Assembly (NCBI GenBank): GCA_015490755.1
Contig: WFXF01000086.1
Span: 1-64,000 of the forward strand
Length of the DNA stretch: 64,000 bases
Direction of reading: 5' to 3'
Source: Gammaproteobacteria bacterium
GTDB taxonomy: Bacteria > Pseudomonadota > Gammaproteobacteria > JAADGQ01
In this document: positions 1 to 8,314 of the stretch, piece by piece
Layout: the number at the start of each line of letters is the position of its first letter
Position numbering within the stretch: position 1 is the stretch's first letter
Made by a program: the position numbers and the translations under genes
Notes under the pieces: generated by a model
What the model was told of the DNA's origin: nothing
Seen by the model: only the letters and a program-made list of their open reading frames with translations
Database searches by the model: none

Positions 1-1924
1 CATCACCAGAACCACCGGCATTCATCATGCGCCCCATACCGTCCATACCACCCATTCCCATCATGGGGCTACCATTGAACTGACGGCTGACCAGCATCAC
101 TTTGTCGTTGACATCGTAATTCCCAAAATCAATAACAATTTCGGCACGTTCTGCGGCACCAAGCAGTATGTGATCTGTTTCGACCGGTTCGGGTAACAGT
201 CCGCCATCCGTACCGACCACATGGAATTTTGCGCCATCACTCAAAGCGACATCCATGGTACGAGCATTGGAGGTGTTGTAAATCCGGAAGCGATATTGGC
301 GGCTTTCAACTTCCAGTTTTGGCAGTTCAACGCCGTTGACCAAAATCACATCACCGAGATTGCCATCCTCATCTTCACTGCGTGTTTTATAGGCGAGTTC
401 ACGAACGCCCCCATTGTCTGCTTTAAAGCGACGATCTTGAATCAGCACGGGAATGTCATAGTCACCAGCAGGCAGTTGTTTGTTCTCTTCCAGTTGTTGG
501 CTGATATCATCATCAATCAAAAACAGACCGGCCAAACCTTGATAAACCTGCTCCCCCGTTTTTTCATGTGGATGTGGATGAAACCAGAGCGATGCCGCAG
601 GTTGTTCGATAGTGAAACTATAGGTACGCGACTCGTTTGCAAGAATAGGAAATTCCGGGCCACCATCCTGAATCGCTGGAATCTTGAAGCCATGCCAGTG
701 AATGGTTGTTATGTCATTCAGGTTGTTGGTCACGGGGAAGGTCATTTTATCCCCCCTGCTGGCACGAATAACGGGGGGTAGAGCTGAGCCGTTATAACGC
801 AGCATGGGTGTAGTCCAGCTACCATCTGGAGTTATGACCGGCACTTGAACATTCGCTTCAGGGTTCAAGGTATAAGTGCCCCGGTTATCATCAGGGTTTC
901 CATCCTCATCACTCATAACGGGCAGATGAATAAAGTCGGGTAAATTTGTGGCAACAAGGTTGGCTGTTGTCTCTTCAGCGGCATCACTATTTTGTTGCTG
1001 CATCTTTTCAAACGGGGCTAAATCCATGCCCATATGTTCGAGCTCAACCTTTTCATCGTCGCTGATGTCACCCGCCATAAAGCGATCCAGGGTGTTGTTA
1101 AGCAGTTTGGCACGCGCCTGGCCGTAGCCACTTTTCTGATCATGCTTTTCAAGTTCAATCTCGCTGCCATCCCGATCCATGATCTGGAGGGAGGTGCTAC
1201 CCTGACGGCCATCAAGCTCGCCATCGGATAAATCTGCAACGCGTGTATCGATCAGCTCAAAGACCTGACCGGGTTTAAGGTTCATGTTATGTGCTTCGTA
1301 AGAAAAACTGATGGCCCGGTTGCGAGCCAGTGCTTCTTGCTGGTTTGCAGGCAGTGTCGATGTGAGGTTGCCGATACGCAGAATGTCGTCACCCGAACTG
1401 ACGGGCAGAGGGGTCGTGCCATCAATTAATTTGGCTTTAATCAGTGCACTGGCTTCCTGAATCGCTATCGCCGCATCTTTCCCTTGAGCCAACTCTTTTT
1501 TAACCATCTTGGCCAATAGAGTGGTCTCGGGTGTCATCGCAATATATTGTTTATTTTTAATGATGTTATTCAATTCAGAGGCGGTGAATACGGTCATCAA
1601 ACCGGTGGTGGAATCAGGAGAAACGGTTTCACCCGTAGCTTCATCAGCGTAACTCCCCCCCAGGCTTTCAATAAAAACAGCCTTGTTTTCCAAATTCGGG
1701 ATTTCCATTTGAAACAGACCGTCATGACTACCACCGCTCGCCAACACGTTACCTGCCGCATCAGTCATGCGGATGATGGCACTATCAATAGGACCTTTAA
1801 ACACACTGCCGGATAATATTTGAGTTTGTTCTGTCGCCAGCATGTCATTGCTGCCGCCACAACCTGCTAATGTCGTGAGTGCAATACTCACACTAAGCGC
1901 TATTGCTGTTTTTTTAGTTTTCAT
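1..1924 (-). CDS. Multicopper oxidase lipoprotein with extra N-terminal domain (3' end outside window)
   Basis: The first 641 residues of a secreted multicopper oxidase are present; the C-terminal cupredoxin domain with the last copper ligands lies beyond position 1. The start ATG follows AGGAG by 6 bases. A lipoprotein signal ends in LAGC at about residue 21. Residues 25-240 form a separate domain also seen in the lipoprotein at 31458. The oxidase part then shows HWHG (about residue 408) and WFHPHPH (about 449), the type 2/3 copper ligand motifs of the CotA/CueO group. Just before the window edge is a Met-rich stretch (seven Met in about 15 residues, 615-635), as in CueO-like cuprous oxidases. 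It is probably the last gene of the ECF sigma operon. Likely role: oxidation of Cu(I) or another metal at the cell surface; the substrate is inferred. Confidence 0.85.
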   Translation of the reverse strand, partial: MKTKKTAIALSVSIALTTLAGCGGSNDMLATEQTQILSGSVFKGPIDSAIIRMTDAAGNVLASGGSHDGLFQMEIPNLENKAVFIESLGGSYADEATGETVSPDSTTGLMTVFTASELNNIIKNKQYIAMTPETTLLAKMVKKELAQGKDAAIAIQEASALIKAKLIDGTTPLPVSSGDDILRIGNLTSTLPANQQEALARNRAISFSYEAHNMNLKPGQVFELIDTRVADLSDGELDGRQGSTSLQIMDRDGSEIELEKHDQKSGYGQARAKLLNNTLDRFMAGDISDDEKVELEHMGMDLAPFEKMQQQNSDAAEETTANLVATNLPDFIHLPVMSDEDGNPDDNRGTYTLNPEANVQVPVITPDGSWTTPMLRYNGSALPPVIRASRGDKMTFPVTNNLNDITTIHWHGFKIPAIQDGGPEFPILANESRTYSFTIEQPAASLWFHPHPHEKTGEQVYQGLAGLFLIDDDISQQLEENKQLPAGDYDIPVLIQDRRFKADNGGVRELAYKTRSEDEDGNLGDVILVNGVELPKLEVESRQYRFRIYNTSNARTMDVALSDGAKFHVVGTDGGLLPEPVETDHILLGAAERAEIVIDFGNYDVNDKVMLVSRQFNGSPMMGMGGMDGMGRMMNAGGSGD

Positions 1925-2026
1925 TGATCACTCCTGGTTTGATCGGGATATATCCCGTGGTGAACCTAATATCGCGATGAAATTTCACAAGGTTGACAAA
2001 GAAGTAAAAAATATTTTTTTAGACGA

Positions 2027-3037
2027 TCAATACCGAACACTGACCCCAAAATAACCACTCAACAAAAATTGGTCTTTTACTAAATTTGAGCGGTATTGCC
2101 CGGCATTAATACGGCTGTTAATGTGCCACTTTTTGCTCAGCGGATAGCTCAGACTGAGAGTGGTGGTGATATAAGTATCATTCTGTGCTTCGCCTTGAGA
2201 ACCATTGGGAGAGTCATTGGCCATAGAGTCTGAAACATTATTCATCCTCATTCCCATCATATCCATACCATTTTCATCACCATGCATGGCATCGCTTGTC
2301 TCCATATCATCGTAACGATAGTTACGCCAGGTGAACTGAATATTGCCTTCCAGTTTTTTCCAGTGCCAGGCACTGTATGCCAAACTCAAACGAGATACAT
2401 TGTAACTGTAGCGCTGCATCGGCATGGCATCAAAACGACTCATTTCTGCATCGATGTTCCAGTAAGGGGCGTTATGTGGGTGAGAAAAATAGTAACGTCC
2501 CCCCAGACTGAACCGATCAGCAGTGTAAGCCGCAGCGGGGTTATCATCATATTGCTCTTGTTGCCATGCCACGTTGAGATCCAGCCCTGAATTTTGTTGA
2601 CCAAACCAGCCCAATGTCAGGCCAACACCGCCCGCCTGATTGTTATAGGCGGGTTGATCATCGTCCTGATAATCACTGAACTGGAGATTTAAACGGGTCA
2701 ACCAATTCTGGCTGAGTGCAGACATCCATGCACCATTAAACCCAAGTGAACGAATATTGCCTGCATTGTCAAGCCCTTGATCCAGATTGGCTTGAGCGGC
2801 AATCGAGTAACCGCCCTGGTTATTCAGCTGTTGCCAACCCCAGCGCCCCCCCAACTGCCAGCCGGTTCGATCTGTGGTCACTGTCCCCGATGCATTGGCG
2901 ACCTGGTTCGATTGCAGATTTTGTTGATTAATGTAACTCAAATTGCTGTCAAGAGTGAGCAAGCTCTCTCCATAAGCGGCTGAGACTGAGAGTATGGAAA
3001 GTATGGCCAAGGCATTTGTTTTATCAACTATTTTCAA
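2027..3037 (-). CDS. Outer-membrane beta-barrel protein with Met-rich loop
   Basis: The 336-residue protein has an N-terminal signal sequence (cleavage probably near AYG-ES), alternating aromatic/polar strands throughout and a C-terminal VSVRY ending typical of outer-membrane barrels. Residues about 245-273 form a loop with ten Met mixed with Asp, Asn and Gly, suited to soft-metal binding. The start is TTG and overlaps the TGA stop of the upstream DUF3106 gene (TTGA), which indicates translational coupling. I do not recognise a named family. By position (barrel beside a multicopper oxidase) it is comparable to CopB/PcoB of copper resistance operons, but I cannot show homology. Role inferred: metal-linked outer-membrane protein. 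Confidence 0.7.
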   Translation of the reverse strand: MKIVDKTNALAILSILSVSAAYGESLLTLDSNLSYINQQNLQSNQVANASGTVTTDRTGWQLGGRWGWQQLNNQGGYSIAAQANLDQGLDNAGNIRSLGFNGAWMSALSQNWLTRLNLQFSDYQDDDQPAYNNQAGGVGLTLGWFGQQNSGLDLNVAWQQEQYDDNPAAAYTADRFSLGGRYYFSHPHNAPYWNIDAEMSRFDAMPMQRYSYNVSRLSLAYSAWHWKKLEGNIQFTWRNYRYDDMETSDAMHGDENGMDMMGMRMNNVSDSMANDSPNGSQGEAQNDTYITTTLSLSYPLSKKWHINSRINAGQYRSNLVKDQFLLSGYFGVSVRY

Positions 3038-3534
3038 TGGTGTGCCCCTTTCATAGCCGATGCATCATGGCCACTCTCCATCATGTTCTGCATACCACTC
3101 CCATGAGAATGACTCCCGCCCATGCGATCGTGAAATTGTTGGAAACGCTCCATCATATGTTGTTGCCGTTCCGGACTCATCCCCTGAAACTTTTCATGAC
3201 TCTTCATCATTTGCTGACGATCCGCTTCAGGCAGTGATTTGAAGTGATCGTAAGCTTTTTGCATGGAGTGGCGTTGATTTTCATCAAGATCTTGCCAACG
3301 CTGAAACCGTTGCCATAACGCGCTGCGCCGCTCTGAGGGCAATGATAACCATTTTTCACCCAGCTGCATCAGTTGTTGACGCTGCTGGAGAGGAAGTTTA
3401 TTCCAATCCGATTCAAATTGCCCCAGCACCTGCTGTACCTCGGGCTTGAGCGTTTGCCATTGCGCAGGGGGAGCCGCCCAGACAGTCTGTACGAATGAGA
3501 TCATCAGCAATAGCGCTGTCAATTTAATTTTCAT
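3034..3534 (-). CDS. DUF3106-type periplasmic protein with His/Met-rich tail
   Basis: The 166-residue protein has a signal peptide (hydrophobic LTALLLMISFVQTVWA) followed by repeats of the DUF3106 pattern: Trp/Leu-Pro-x-x-x-Arg units such as WLSLPSERR and MSPERQQ. The last 30 residues are rich in His, Met and Gly/Ser, a likely metal-binding tail. The ATG at 3534 (or the adjacent one at 3537) follows GGGAG, and the gene overlaps the 3' end of the upstream small gene. Known context: DUF3106 genes commonly follow an ECF sigma factor and DUF3619 gene in proteobacteria. The precise function is not known; a periplasmic metal-sequestering role is inferred from the tail. Confidence 0.75.
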   Translation of the reverse strand: MKIKLTALLLMISFVQTVWAAPPAQWQTLKPEVQQVLGQFESDWNKLPLQQRQQLMQLGEKWLSLPSERRSALWQRFQRWQDLDENQRHSMQKAYDHFKSLPEADRQQMMKSHEKFQGMSPERQQHMMERFQQFHDRMGGSHSHGSGMQNMMESGHDASAMKGAHH

Positions 3535-3748
3535 CATCTTTCTCCCTGCCAGTCTGTATGGCAGATTCAGGTTTTTCATTCTGTTGTTGTGTCGTAGCCA
3601 GCAAGTTTTCAAACTCCTGATCTGACAAATTCATCAACAAAGGCAGTTGGGCTAAAAATTCCTTTGGCAGAGTCGCGGGAGGCTCCTCAGCCTGAAGTGG
3701 CAGAGCCATGAGCAATATCGCTCCTGCCATCATCACCTTTTTTCTCAT
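3524..3748 (-). CDS. Small secreted protein of unknown function
   Basis: The 74-residue product has a clear signal peptide (MRKKVMMAGAILLMALPLQA) and a mature part of about 54 residues rich in Leu, Glu and Gln. The ATG at 3748 is chosen because AAGG lies 6 bases upstream; another ATG at 3754 abuts the ribosome site. It overlaps the end of the preceding gene by a few bases and the start of the DUF3106 gene, so it belongs to the sigma factor operon. No family is recognised. Confidence 0.6.
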   Translation of the reverse strand: MRKKVMMAGAILLMALPLQAEEPPATLPKEFLAQLPLLMNLSDQEFENLLATTQQQNEKPESAIQTGREKDDEN

Positions 3749-3750
3749 AA

Positions 3751-4125
3751 TCATCCTTCTTGAACTTCCTGGATTGGCATCTGTTTCGCCAACCAGTCAT
3801 AAAACTCGGGGGATTCAAGAAGAGCCAGAGGCACTTGATCATCCATGACCCAATCAGGCAGGGCAGCCACTTGATTGGCAGAGTGGTGTGCGGAAGACGG
3901 AAGGCTGTGCTCTGTCGTTGACAACAGAGAGTAGGTAGAGACCACAACCGCGAATGTCGCCAATGCCAATACGGGTTGAGGTCGCAACCAGTTGAAGCGG
4001 TTTTGTTGTGAATTTTCTAGAGCCATCTCCGTCATTTCATCAAGTCGACGTCGATGGCGCTGGGCGAGCTGCTCAGCTTTTTGATTCAGCAGCTCTTTAG
4101 GGGTTACTCGATCTTTAGTCTTCAT
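3751..4125 (-). CDS. DUF3619-like single-pass membrane protein, putative anti-sigma factor
   Basis: The 124-residue product has a basic, helical N-terminal region (KAEQLAQRHRRRLDEMTE), one membrane segment at about residues 50-68 (VLALATFAVVVSTYSLL) and a periplasmic tail with LPDWVMDDQVPLALLESPEFYDWL. This arrangement, directly downstream of and overlapping an ECF sigma gene, fits the DUF3619 family, proposed as anti-sigma-like. The start ATG at 4125 lies inside the last codons of the sigma gene. Role as the inhibitor of the neighbouring sigma factor is inference from position and topology. Confidence 0.65.
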   Translation of the reverse strand: MKTKDRVTPKELLNQKAEQLAQRHRRRLDEMTEMALENSQQNRFNWLRPQPVLALATFAVVVSTYSLLSTTEHSLPSSAHHSANQVAALPDWVMDDQVPLALLESPEFYDWLAKQMPIQEVQEG

Positions 4126-4672
4126 CAATCCACTCTCCCAAATGTTCTCTTAGTGCTTGCATGGCACGCGAAAGATGAGTTTTCACACTGCCTTCTGAGC
4201 ACTTCATAATGGTGGCCGTATCACTGACACTGAATGCCTGCCACTGTCGTAACAGATACGCTTCCTGCTGGCGTGCGGGCAACAGAGACAATGCGCCTTC
4301 AAAGTGTTGAGCCAGTTGCTCGGCACGATGGCCTTGCTCAGGGCCTTCCTCATCCCCTGCTGAAAATTCAACTAACTCATTTTCCTCATCATCATTCGTT
4401 GAAAGCCTTGAAAAGGGGACGATGCGCGCAATGCGGTTGCGCCAAATCTGTTTGCGCTGCCAATCGGCAATGCGTCGCCCCAGAATTTTGTAAAGCAGAT
4501 TCTTCCATATCTCTTCATCATACTTTTGTGCGCTGGCGACAAACCCGATCATGGCTTCTTGCAACAGATCCTGAGCAACCTCTTCATCACGCACGCGCAA
4601 ACAGGCAAATGCCAGTGCACCGCCACGTACCGATTGCAAAAAGTGGCCCAGCCTGGCTTCATTACTTTGCAC
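4115..4672 (-). CDS. ECF-type RNA polymerase sigma factor
   Basis: The 185-residue protein has a region 2 segment (EEVAQDLLQEAMIGFVASAQKYD, about 30-51, with the D-L-L-Q-E motif) and a region 4 helix-turn-helix (LPARQQEAYLLRQWQAFSVSDTA followed by SEGSVKTHLSRAMQALREHL). Between them is an acidic linker with DDEENE. The start is GTG; the reading frame is closed by a TGA shortly upstream and no ATG is available. A TATAAT hexamer lies about 48 bases upstream. It heads a six-gene operon ending in the multicopper oxidase and probably controls it together with the DUF3619-like product. The inducing signal is not visible; copper or envelope stress is inferred from the targets. Confidence 0.88.
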   Translation of the reverse strand: MQSNEARLGHFLQSVRGGALAFACLRVRDEEVAQDLLQEAMIGFVASAQKYDEEIWKNLLYKILGRRIADWQRKQIWRNRIARIVPFSRLSTNDDEENELVEFSAGDEEGPEQGHRAEQLAQHFEGALSLLPARQQEAYLLRQWQAFSVSDTATIMKCSEGSVKTHLSRAMQALREHLGEWIDED

Positions 4673-5053
4673 TGAGTTGAATCTTGTCCATGATTTTTTC
4701 TTGAGTCACACTGCCCTTCATTATAATGGCCTAATTAAAAATACCCCATGGCAGCAATATGATTTTTATAAAAAGCAGCTTTAAATTTCATACGTTTCAC
4801 CCATCTATTTCCAGGTTCATTATCCACTCAAGGGTGGTCACTCACAAAATTAAATCTCTGTGATAAGCTTAAAGTCGTAATGAAACCAGAGATGGTTGAC
4901 ATAAAGATTAAAAAATATTTACAAACAAAACCACAGTAGTGATGTGTCATTAAATATATGTTCGCCTCTCGTTTATACGTTCAAATAAAACTCATCAAGT
5001 GCCGATACATCCATCACAATAATATAAGTTCACTTTACACCGGGATGTGAAAC
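4673..5053. other. Intergenic region between divergent ECF operon and exopolysaccharide locus
   Basis: AT-rich 381 bp separate two divergent operons and must hold both promoters. A TATAAT lies on the minus strand at 4720-4725, suitably placed for the sigma gene. A TTGACA on the plus strand at 4896-4901 may be a -35 box for the polysaccharide genes, but no good -10 follows at standard spacing. No JUMPstart element, RNA gene or clear hairpin is seen. Confidence 0.5.
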
Positions 5054-6136
5054 ATGAGAGCAGGAGCCTATACACTTTTACTCAGCATATTACTTTCAGG
5101 TTGCGCATTATCACCTGGTATGAATATGGAATCTCTTCCTAGCTGGCGTGGTATCACAATCACTCCGATTACTGCAAATCTCGTTCAAGAGCAAAACAGG
5201 AACGCTGCTATATTGCGAACCGAAAACTCTAAAATCTCCTTGCAGCAAAATGATTCAGACACTGAGTACAAAATAGGGCCACAAGATATTCTCAGTATTA
5301 CAGTCTGGGATCACCCCGAACTTACCATTCCCGCGGGAAGCTTTAGAACAGCGGAAGAAGCGGGGCATTTAGTCGATGATAGTGGCCATATTTTTTACCC
5401 TTATGTAGGTCGTGTCAAAGTCGCAGGAAAAACCATTGGCGAGGTTCGTGATACTCTGACAGCTGCAATCAGCCGCAAAGTTGTACGCCCCCAGCTCGAT
5501 GTTAGAGTCATCGCTTATCGCAGTAAAAAAGTCTATATTACTGGAGAAGTCACAACACCCGGGCCGCAATTTATTACAGACATTCCTCTCACATTAATGC
5601 AAGCCATCAACCAGGCAGGAAACCTGACAGATCGCTCGGATATGGTTAATGTCACGCTGACCCGAGATGGAAAAACTTACCCTGTTAATCTGTTGGCAAT
5701 GTATGAACAAGGTGATCTAAGCCAGAATATTTTACTCAAAGATCGAGACACTCTTTACATTCCATCACAAGATCTGCGTAAAGTGTTTGTATTAGGAGAA
5801 GTGCAACGACCCTCATCAATCCTTATGCCTAAAGGCCGAATCAGTCTGGCTGAAGCGATCAGTGATGCCGGTGGGGTCAACCGACTGACCTCAAAACCTG
5901 AACAAATTTTTGTAATCCGCAATATTGAAAATGAAACCACTCCAGCCGTCTATCAGCTGAATGGAAAGTCACCAGACTCCATGATTCTGGGTGATCAGTT
6001 TATGCTCAAACCGCGTGACATTGTTTATGTAGAAACAGCAGGGATCACACGCTGGAACAGAGTTATTCAACAGCTCGTTCCTACCACCACACTTCTTAAC
6101 AATTCCGTTAATACCGACTACCTGCTTTCCCAATAA
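5054..6136 (+). CDS. Wza-type polysaccharide export lipoprotein
   Basis: The 360-residue protein has a lipoprotein signal ending in LLSGC (Cys17). The poly-export domain begins at YKIGPQDILSITVWDHPEL (about 76-94) and is followed by two SLBB-type domains: YITGEVTTPGPQ near 175 and VFVLGEVQRPSS near 250. The C-terminal ITRWNRVIQQLVP resembles the amphipathic helix that forms the outer-membrane pore in Wza. It forms the outer-membrane channel for the polymer made by this locus. It is the first gene of the cluster, 7 bases before the co-polymerase gene, the normal wza-wzc pairing. No wzb-type phosphatase gene is present between or near them. Confidence 0.93.
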   Translation: MRAGAYTLLLSILLSGCALSPGMNMESLPSWRGITITPITANLVQEQNRNAAILRTENSKISLQQNDSDTEYKIGPQDILSITVWDHPELTIPAGSFRTAEEAGHLVDDSGHIFYPYVGRVKVAGKTIGEVRDTLTAAISRKVVRPQLDVRVIAYRSKKVYITGEVTTPGPQFITDIPLTLMQAINQAGNLTDRSDMVNVTLTRDGKTYPVNLLAMYEQGDLSQNILLKDRDTLYIPSQDLRKVFVLGEVQRPSSILMPKGRISLAEAISDAGGVNRLTSKPEQIFVIRNIENETTPAVYQLNGKSPDSMILGDQFMLKPRDIVYVETAGITRWNRVIQQLVPTTTLLNNSVNTDYLLSQ

Positions 6137-6143
6137 AACTTAT

Positions 6144-8306
6144 ATGAATACCACTACAGCAAACAACCAAAACACTCCCGCTGGAATGAGCATCAGTGAT
6201 GTATGGTATACCCTCATTGCATCAAAATGGTTAATTATAATAATCACGGCACTAGCCACATTATGTGGCGTTGCCTATGCGTTAATTGTTCAACCTGTTT
6301 ATCAAACTGACACCATTTTACAGCTTGCAGAAAGGTCAGAAGGAATCGGCTCCCTCTCTGGTTCAAACACACTCTCTTTGGGGCAATCGTCTTCTATTGC
6401 TGAAGAGATCGAAATTATTCAGTCGCGCACGACTTTAAATAAAGTAGTCAATGCACTTGACCTTGATATTTCCGCAACCCCAAAGTATTTCCCGGTTATT
6501 GGGAAAGCTGTTGCTCGTAAGGCTGATTTAGCCCTGGGATTAGCTCCGCCTCTATTTGATAAAAAGCAATATGCCTGGGGCGGTGAACGTATTGCAGTCA
6601 AAACATTAAAAGTGCCGTCAACTTATATCGGAAATTCAGCTTTCTTTACATTGATTGCAGGTAAAGATAGCACTTATAGCCTATTGGACTCTCAAAAAAA
6701 TACTTTGCTGGAAGGCCGTGTCGGAGAACTTGAAGAGATAACTCTAGCCAATGGTGAAAAATTAGAGATTAATGTTTCGGATCTATACGCTAGACCTGGT
6801 ACGCACTTTATTATTCAAAAATTGGCTCAAATGGCTGTTATTGACAGTCTAAAGTCATCTATCACAATTCATGAGCTAGGTAACACCAAAGGCAGCGGGG
6901 TAAAACGTTCAGGTTTGCTACAAATAAGCATGACAGGCAGTAATCCTGAAACGATTGCTGACGTTGTCAACATGATTGCAGAAACCTACATTCAACAAGG
7001 AGCTGAACAAAAATCAAAGATCGCCAAAAAAACACTGGAGTTACTTGAGAGCCAATTAGGAAAATCGACTGGAAAACGTATTGGTAACAGAAAAGTCAAT
7101 AATAGTGCAAACTCATCCAAAGAGACTCAAGTGACTCTTAATAGAATTATCTCTATTGAATCCAAACTCTCTGAACTCCTCCAGCAAAAGGAAGAGCTGA
7201 GCCAAAAATTTACTGAGGAGCACTATCGGATGATCTCTTCGAACAAACAGATAGAACGTTTGCAAGAAGAGAGAAACATGCTGAAAAGAAAAATCAGAAA
7301 TGCACCCAATAAAGTGCAAGATCAACTATTCGACAAGATGGAAGAGCTTAAAGTTATTATTGCCAGCTCCATGAGCGACACTCGTATTCTTGATTATGCA
7401 ATCACACCTTATAAACCCATAAAGCCTAAAAAAACTTTTTCAGTCTTGCTGGCATTTGCATTGGGACTTATTTTCAGTTTTGGCATTGTACTTGTTAGAA
7501 AAAGCTTTACGCCAGGAATACAAGACCCCAATATCATTGAGGAAGCTACTCAACTGCCTGTTTTAGCTAATATTTTACACAGTAAACGTCAGCGTGCACT
7601 GCTTGATGCCGCACAGCGTGGTGCTGGCAAGCGAGCAGTGATTGCTGCATTAAATCATGATGACCCTTCCATTGAAGGGCTCCGGCATCTTCGTGCGGCA
7701 CTGACTTCACAACTCGCCAACTGTAAAAATAACCGGATTATGATAGCAGGCCCAATACCGGGTATTGGAAAATCATTTGTATCACTAAATTTCAGTGCTG
7801 TTCTGGCACGCTCAGGGCGACGTGTTTTACTCATTGATGGCGATATGCATAAGGGGAAGCTGAGTAAAATATTTAATTTTAAAAATGCCCAGGGGCTTGC
7901 AGAAGTCCTTCATCAGGAAGCTGATATCAGACTGATCATTCGCAAAACAGGTATCGAAAATCTTAATATTATTACTGCAGGCAAACCGCTTAAAAATGCC
8001 ACCGAGCTGCTCATGCAAGATAAACTTGATTCAGCACTCTATGACGTTGCCCAGTTTTATGACCATGTCATCATCGATTCCCCACCCGTTCTGGCGGTGA
8101 GTGATGCCACCATGATTGGCCGTTCAACAGGTATGACTCTGATCGTTCTTAAATCCGGCATACACTCTTTACGTGAAATTGACACAACAATCAAACGACT
8201 CAAGCAGGCAGGAGTCTACCCTGACGGTATTGTTTTAAATGATATTAAAGCAACAAACCCCGGCTATGACCAATACTACGGCTACTCCTATGCCGACAAT
8301 TCGTAA
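6144..8306 (+). CDS. Polysaccharide co-polymerase / BY-kinase (Wzc type)
   Basis: The 720-residue protein combines an N-terminal Wzz domain with membrane helix near residues 28-50, a central coiled coil (about 330-400), a second membrane helix near 433-452, and a cytoplasmic tyrosine kinase. Kinase motifs are Walker A GPIPGIGKS (about 531), Walker A' LLIDGDMH (about 560) and Walker B VIIDSPP (about 645). The extreme C-terminus has a tyrosine cluster (YDQYYGYSY), the autophosphorylation site. It controls chain length and couples polymerisation to export with the Wza homologue. Having both parts in one chain is the usual proteobacterial arrangement. Confidence 0.93.
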   Translation: MNTTTANNQNTPAGMSISDVWYTLIASKWLIIIITALATLCGVAYALIVQPVYQTDTILQLAERSEGIGSLSGSNTLSLGQSSSIAEEIEIIQSRTTLNKVVNALDLDISATPKYFPVIGKAVARKADLALGLAPPLFDKKQYAWGGERIAVKTLKVPSTYIGNSAFFTLIAGKDSTYSLLDSQKNTLLEGRVGELEEITLANGEKLEINVSDLYARPGTHFIIQKLAQMAVIDSLKSSITIHELGNTKGSGVKRSGLLQISMTGSNPETIADVVNMIAETYIQQGAEQKSKIAKKTLELLESQLGKSTGKRIGNRKVNNSANSSKETQVTLNRIISIESKLSELLQQKEELSQKFTEEHYRMISSNKQIERLQEERNMLKRKIRNAPNKVQDQLFDKMEELKVIIASSMSDTRILDYAITPYKPIKPKKTFSVLLAFALGLIFSFGIVLVRKSFTPGIQDPNIIEEATQLPVLANILHSKRQRALLDAAQRGAGKRAVIAALNHDDPSIEGLRHLRAALTSQLANCKNNRIMIAGPIPGIGKSFVSLNFSAVLARSGRRVLLIDGDMHKGKLSKIFNFKNAQGLAEVLHQEADIRLIIRKTGIENLNIITAGKPLKNATELLMQDKLDSALYDVAQFYDHVIIDSPPVLAVSDATMIGRSTGMTLIVLKSGIHSLREIDTTIKRLKQAGVYPDGIVLNDIKATNPGYDQYYGYSYADNS

Positions 8307-8314
8307 TTCACAAC

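Noticed and set aside
221-781. A 186-residue plus-strand open frame
   Set aside because: It is antisense to the multicopper oxidase, whose motifs are clear; the plus-strand translation has no recognisable features.
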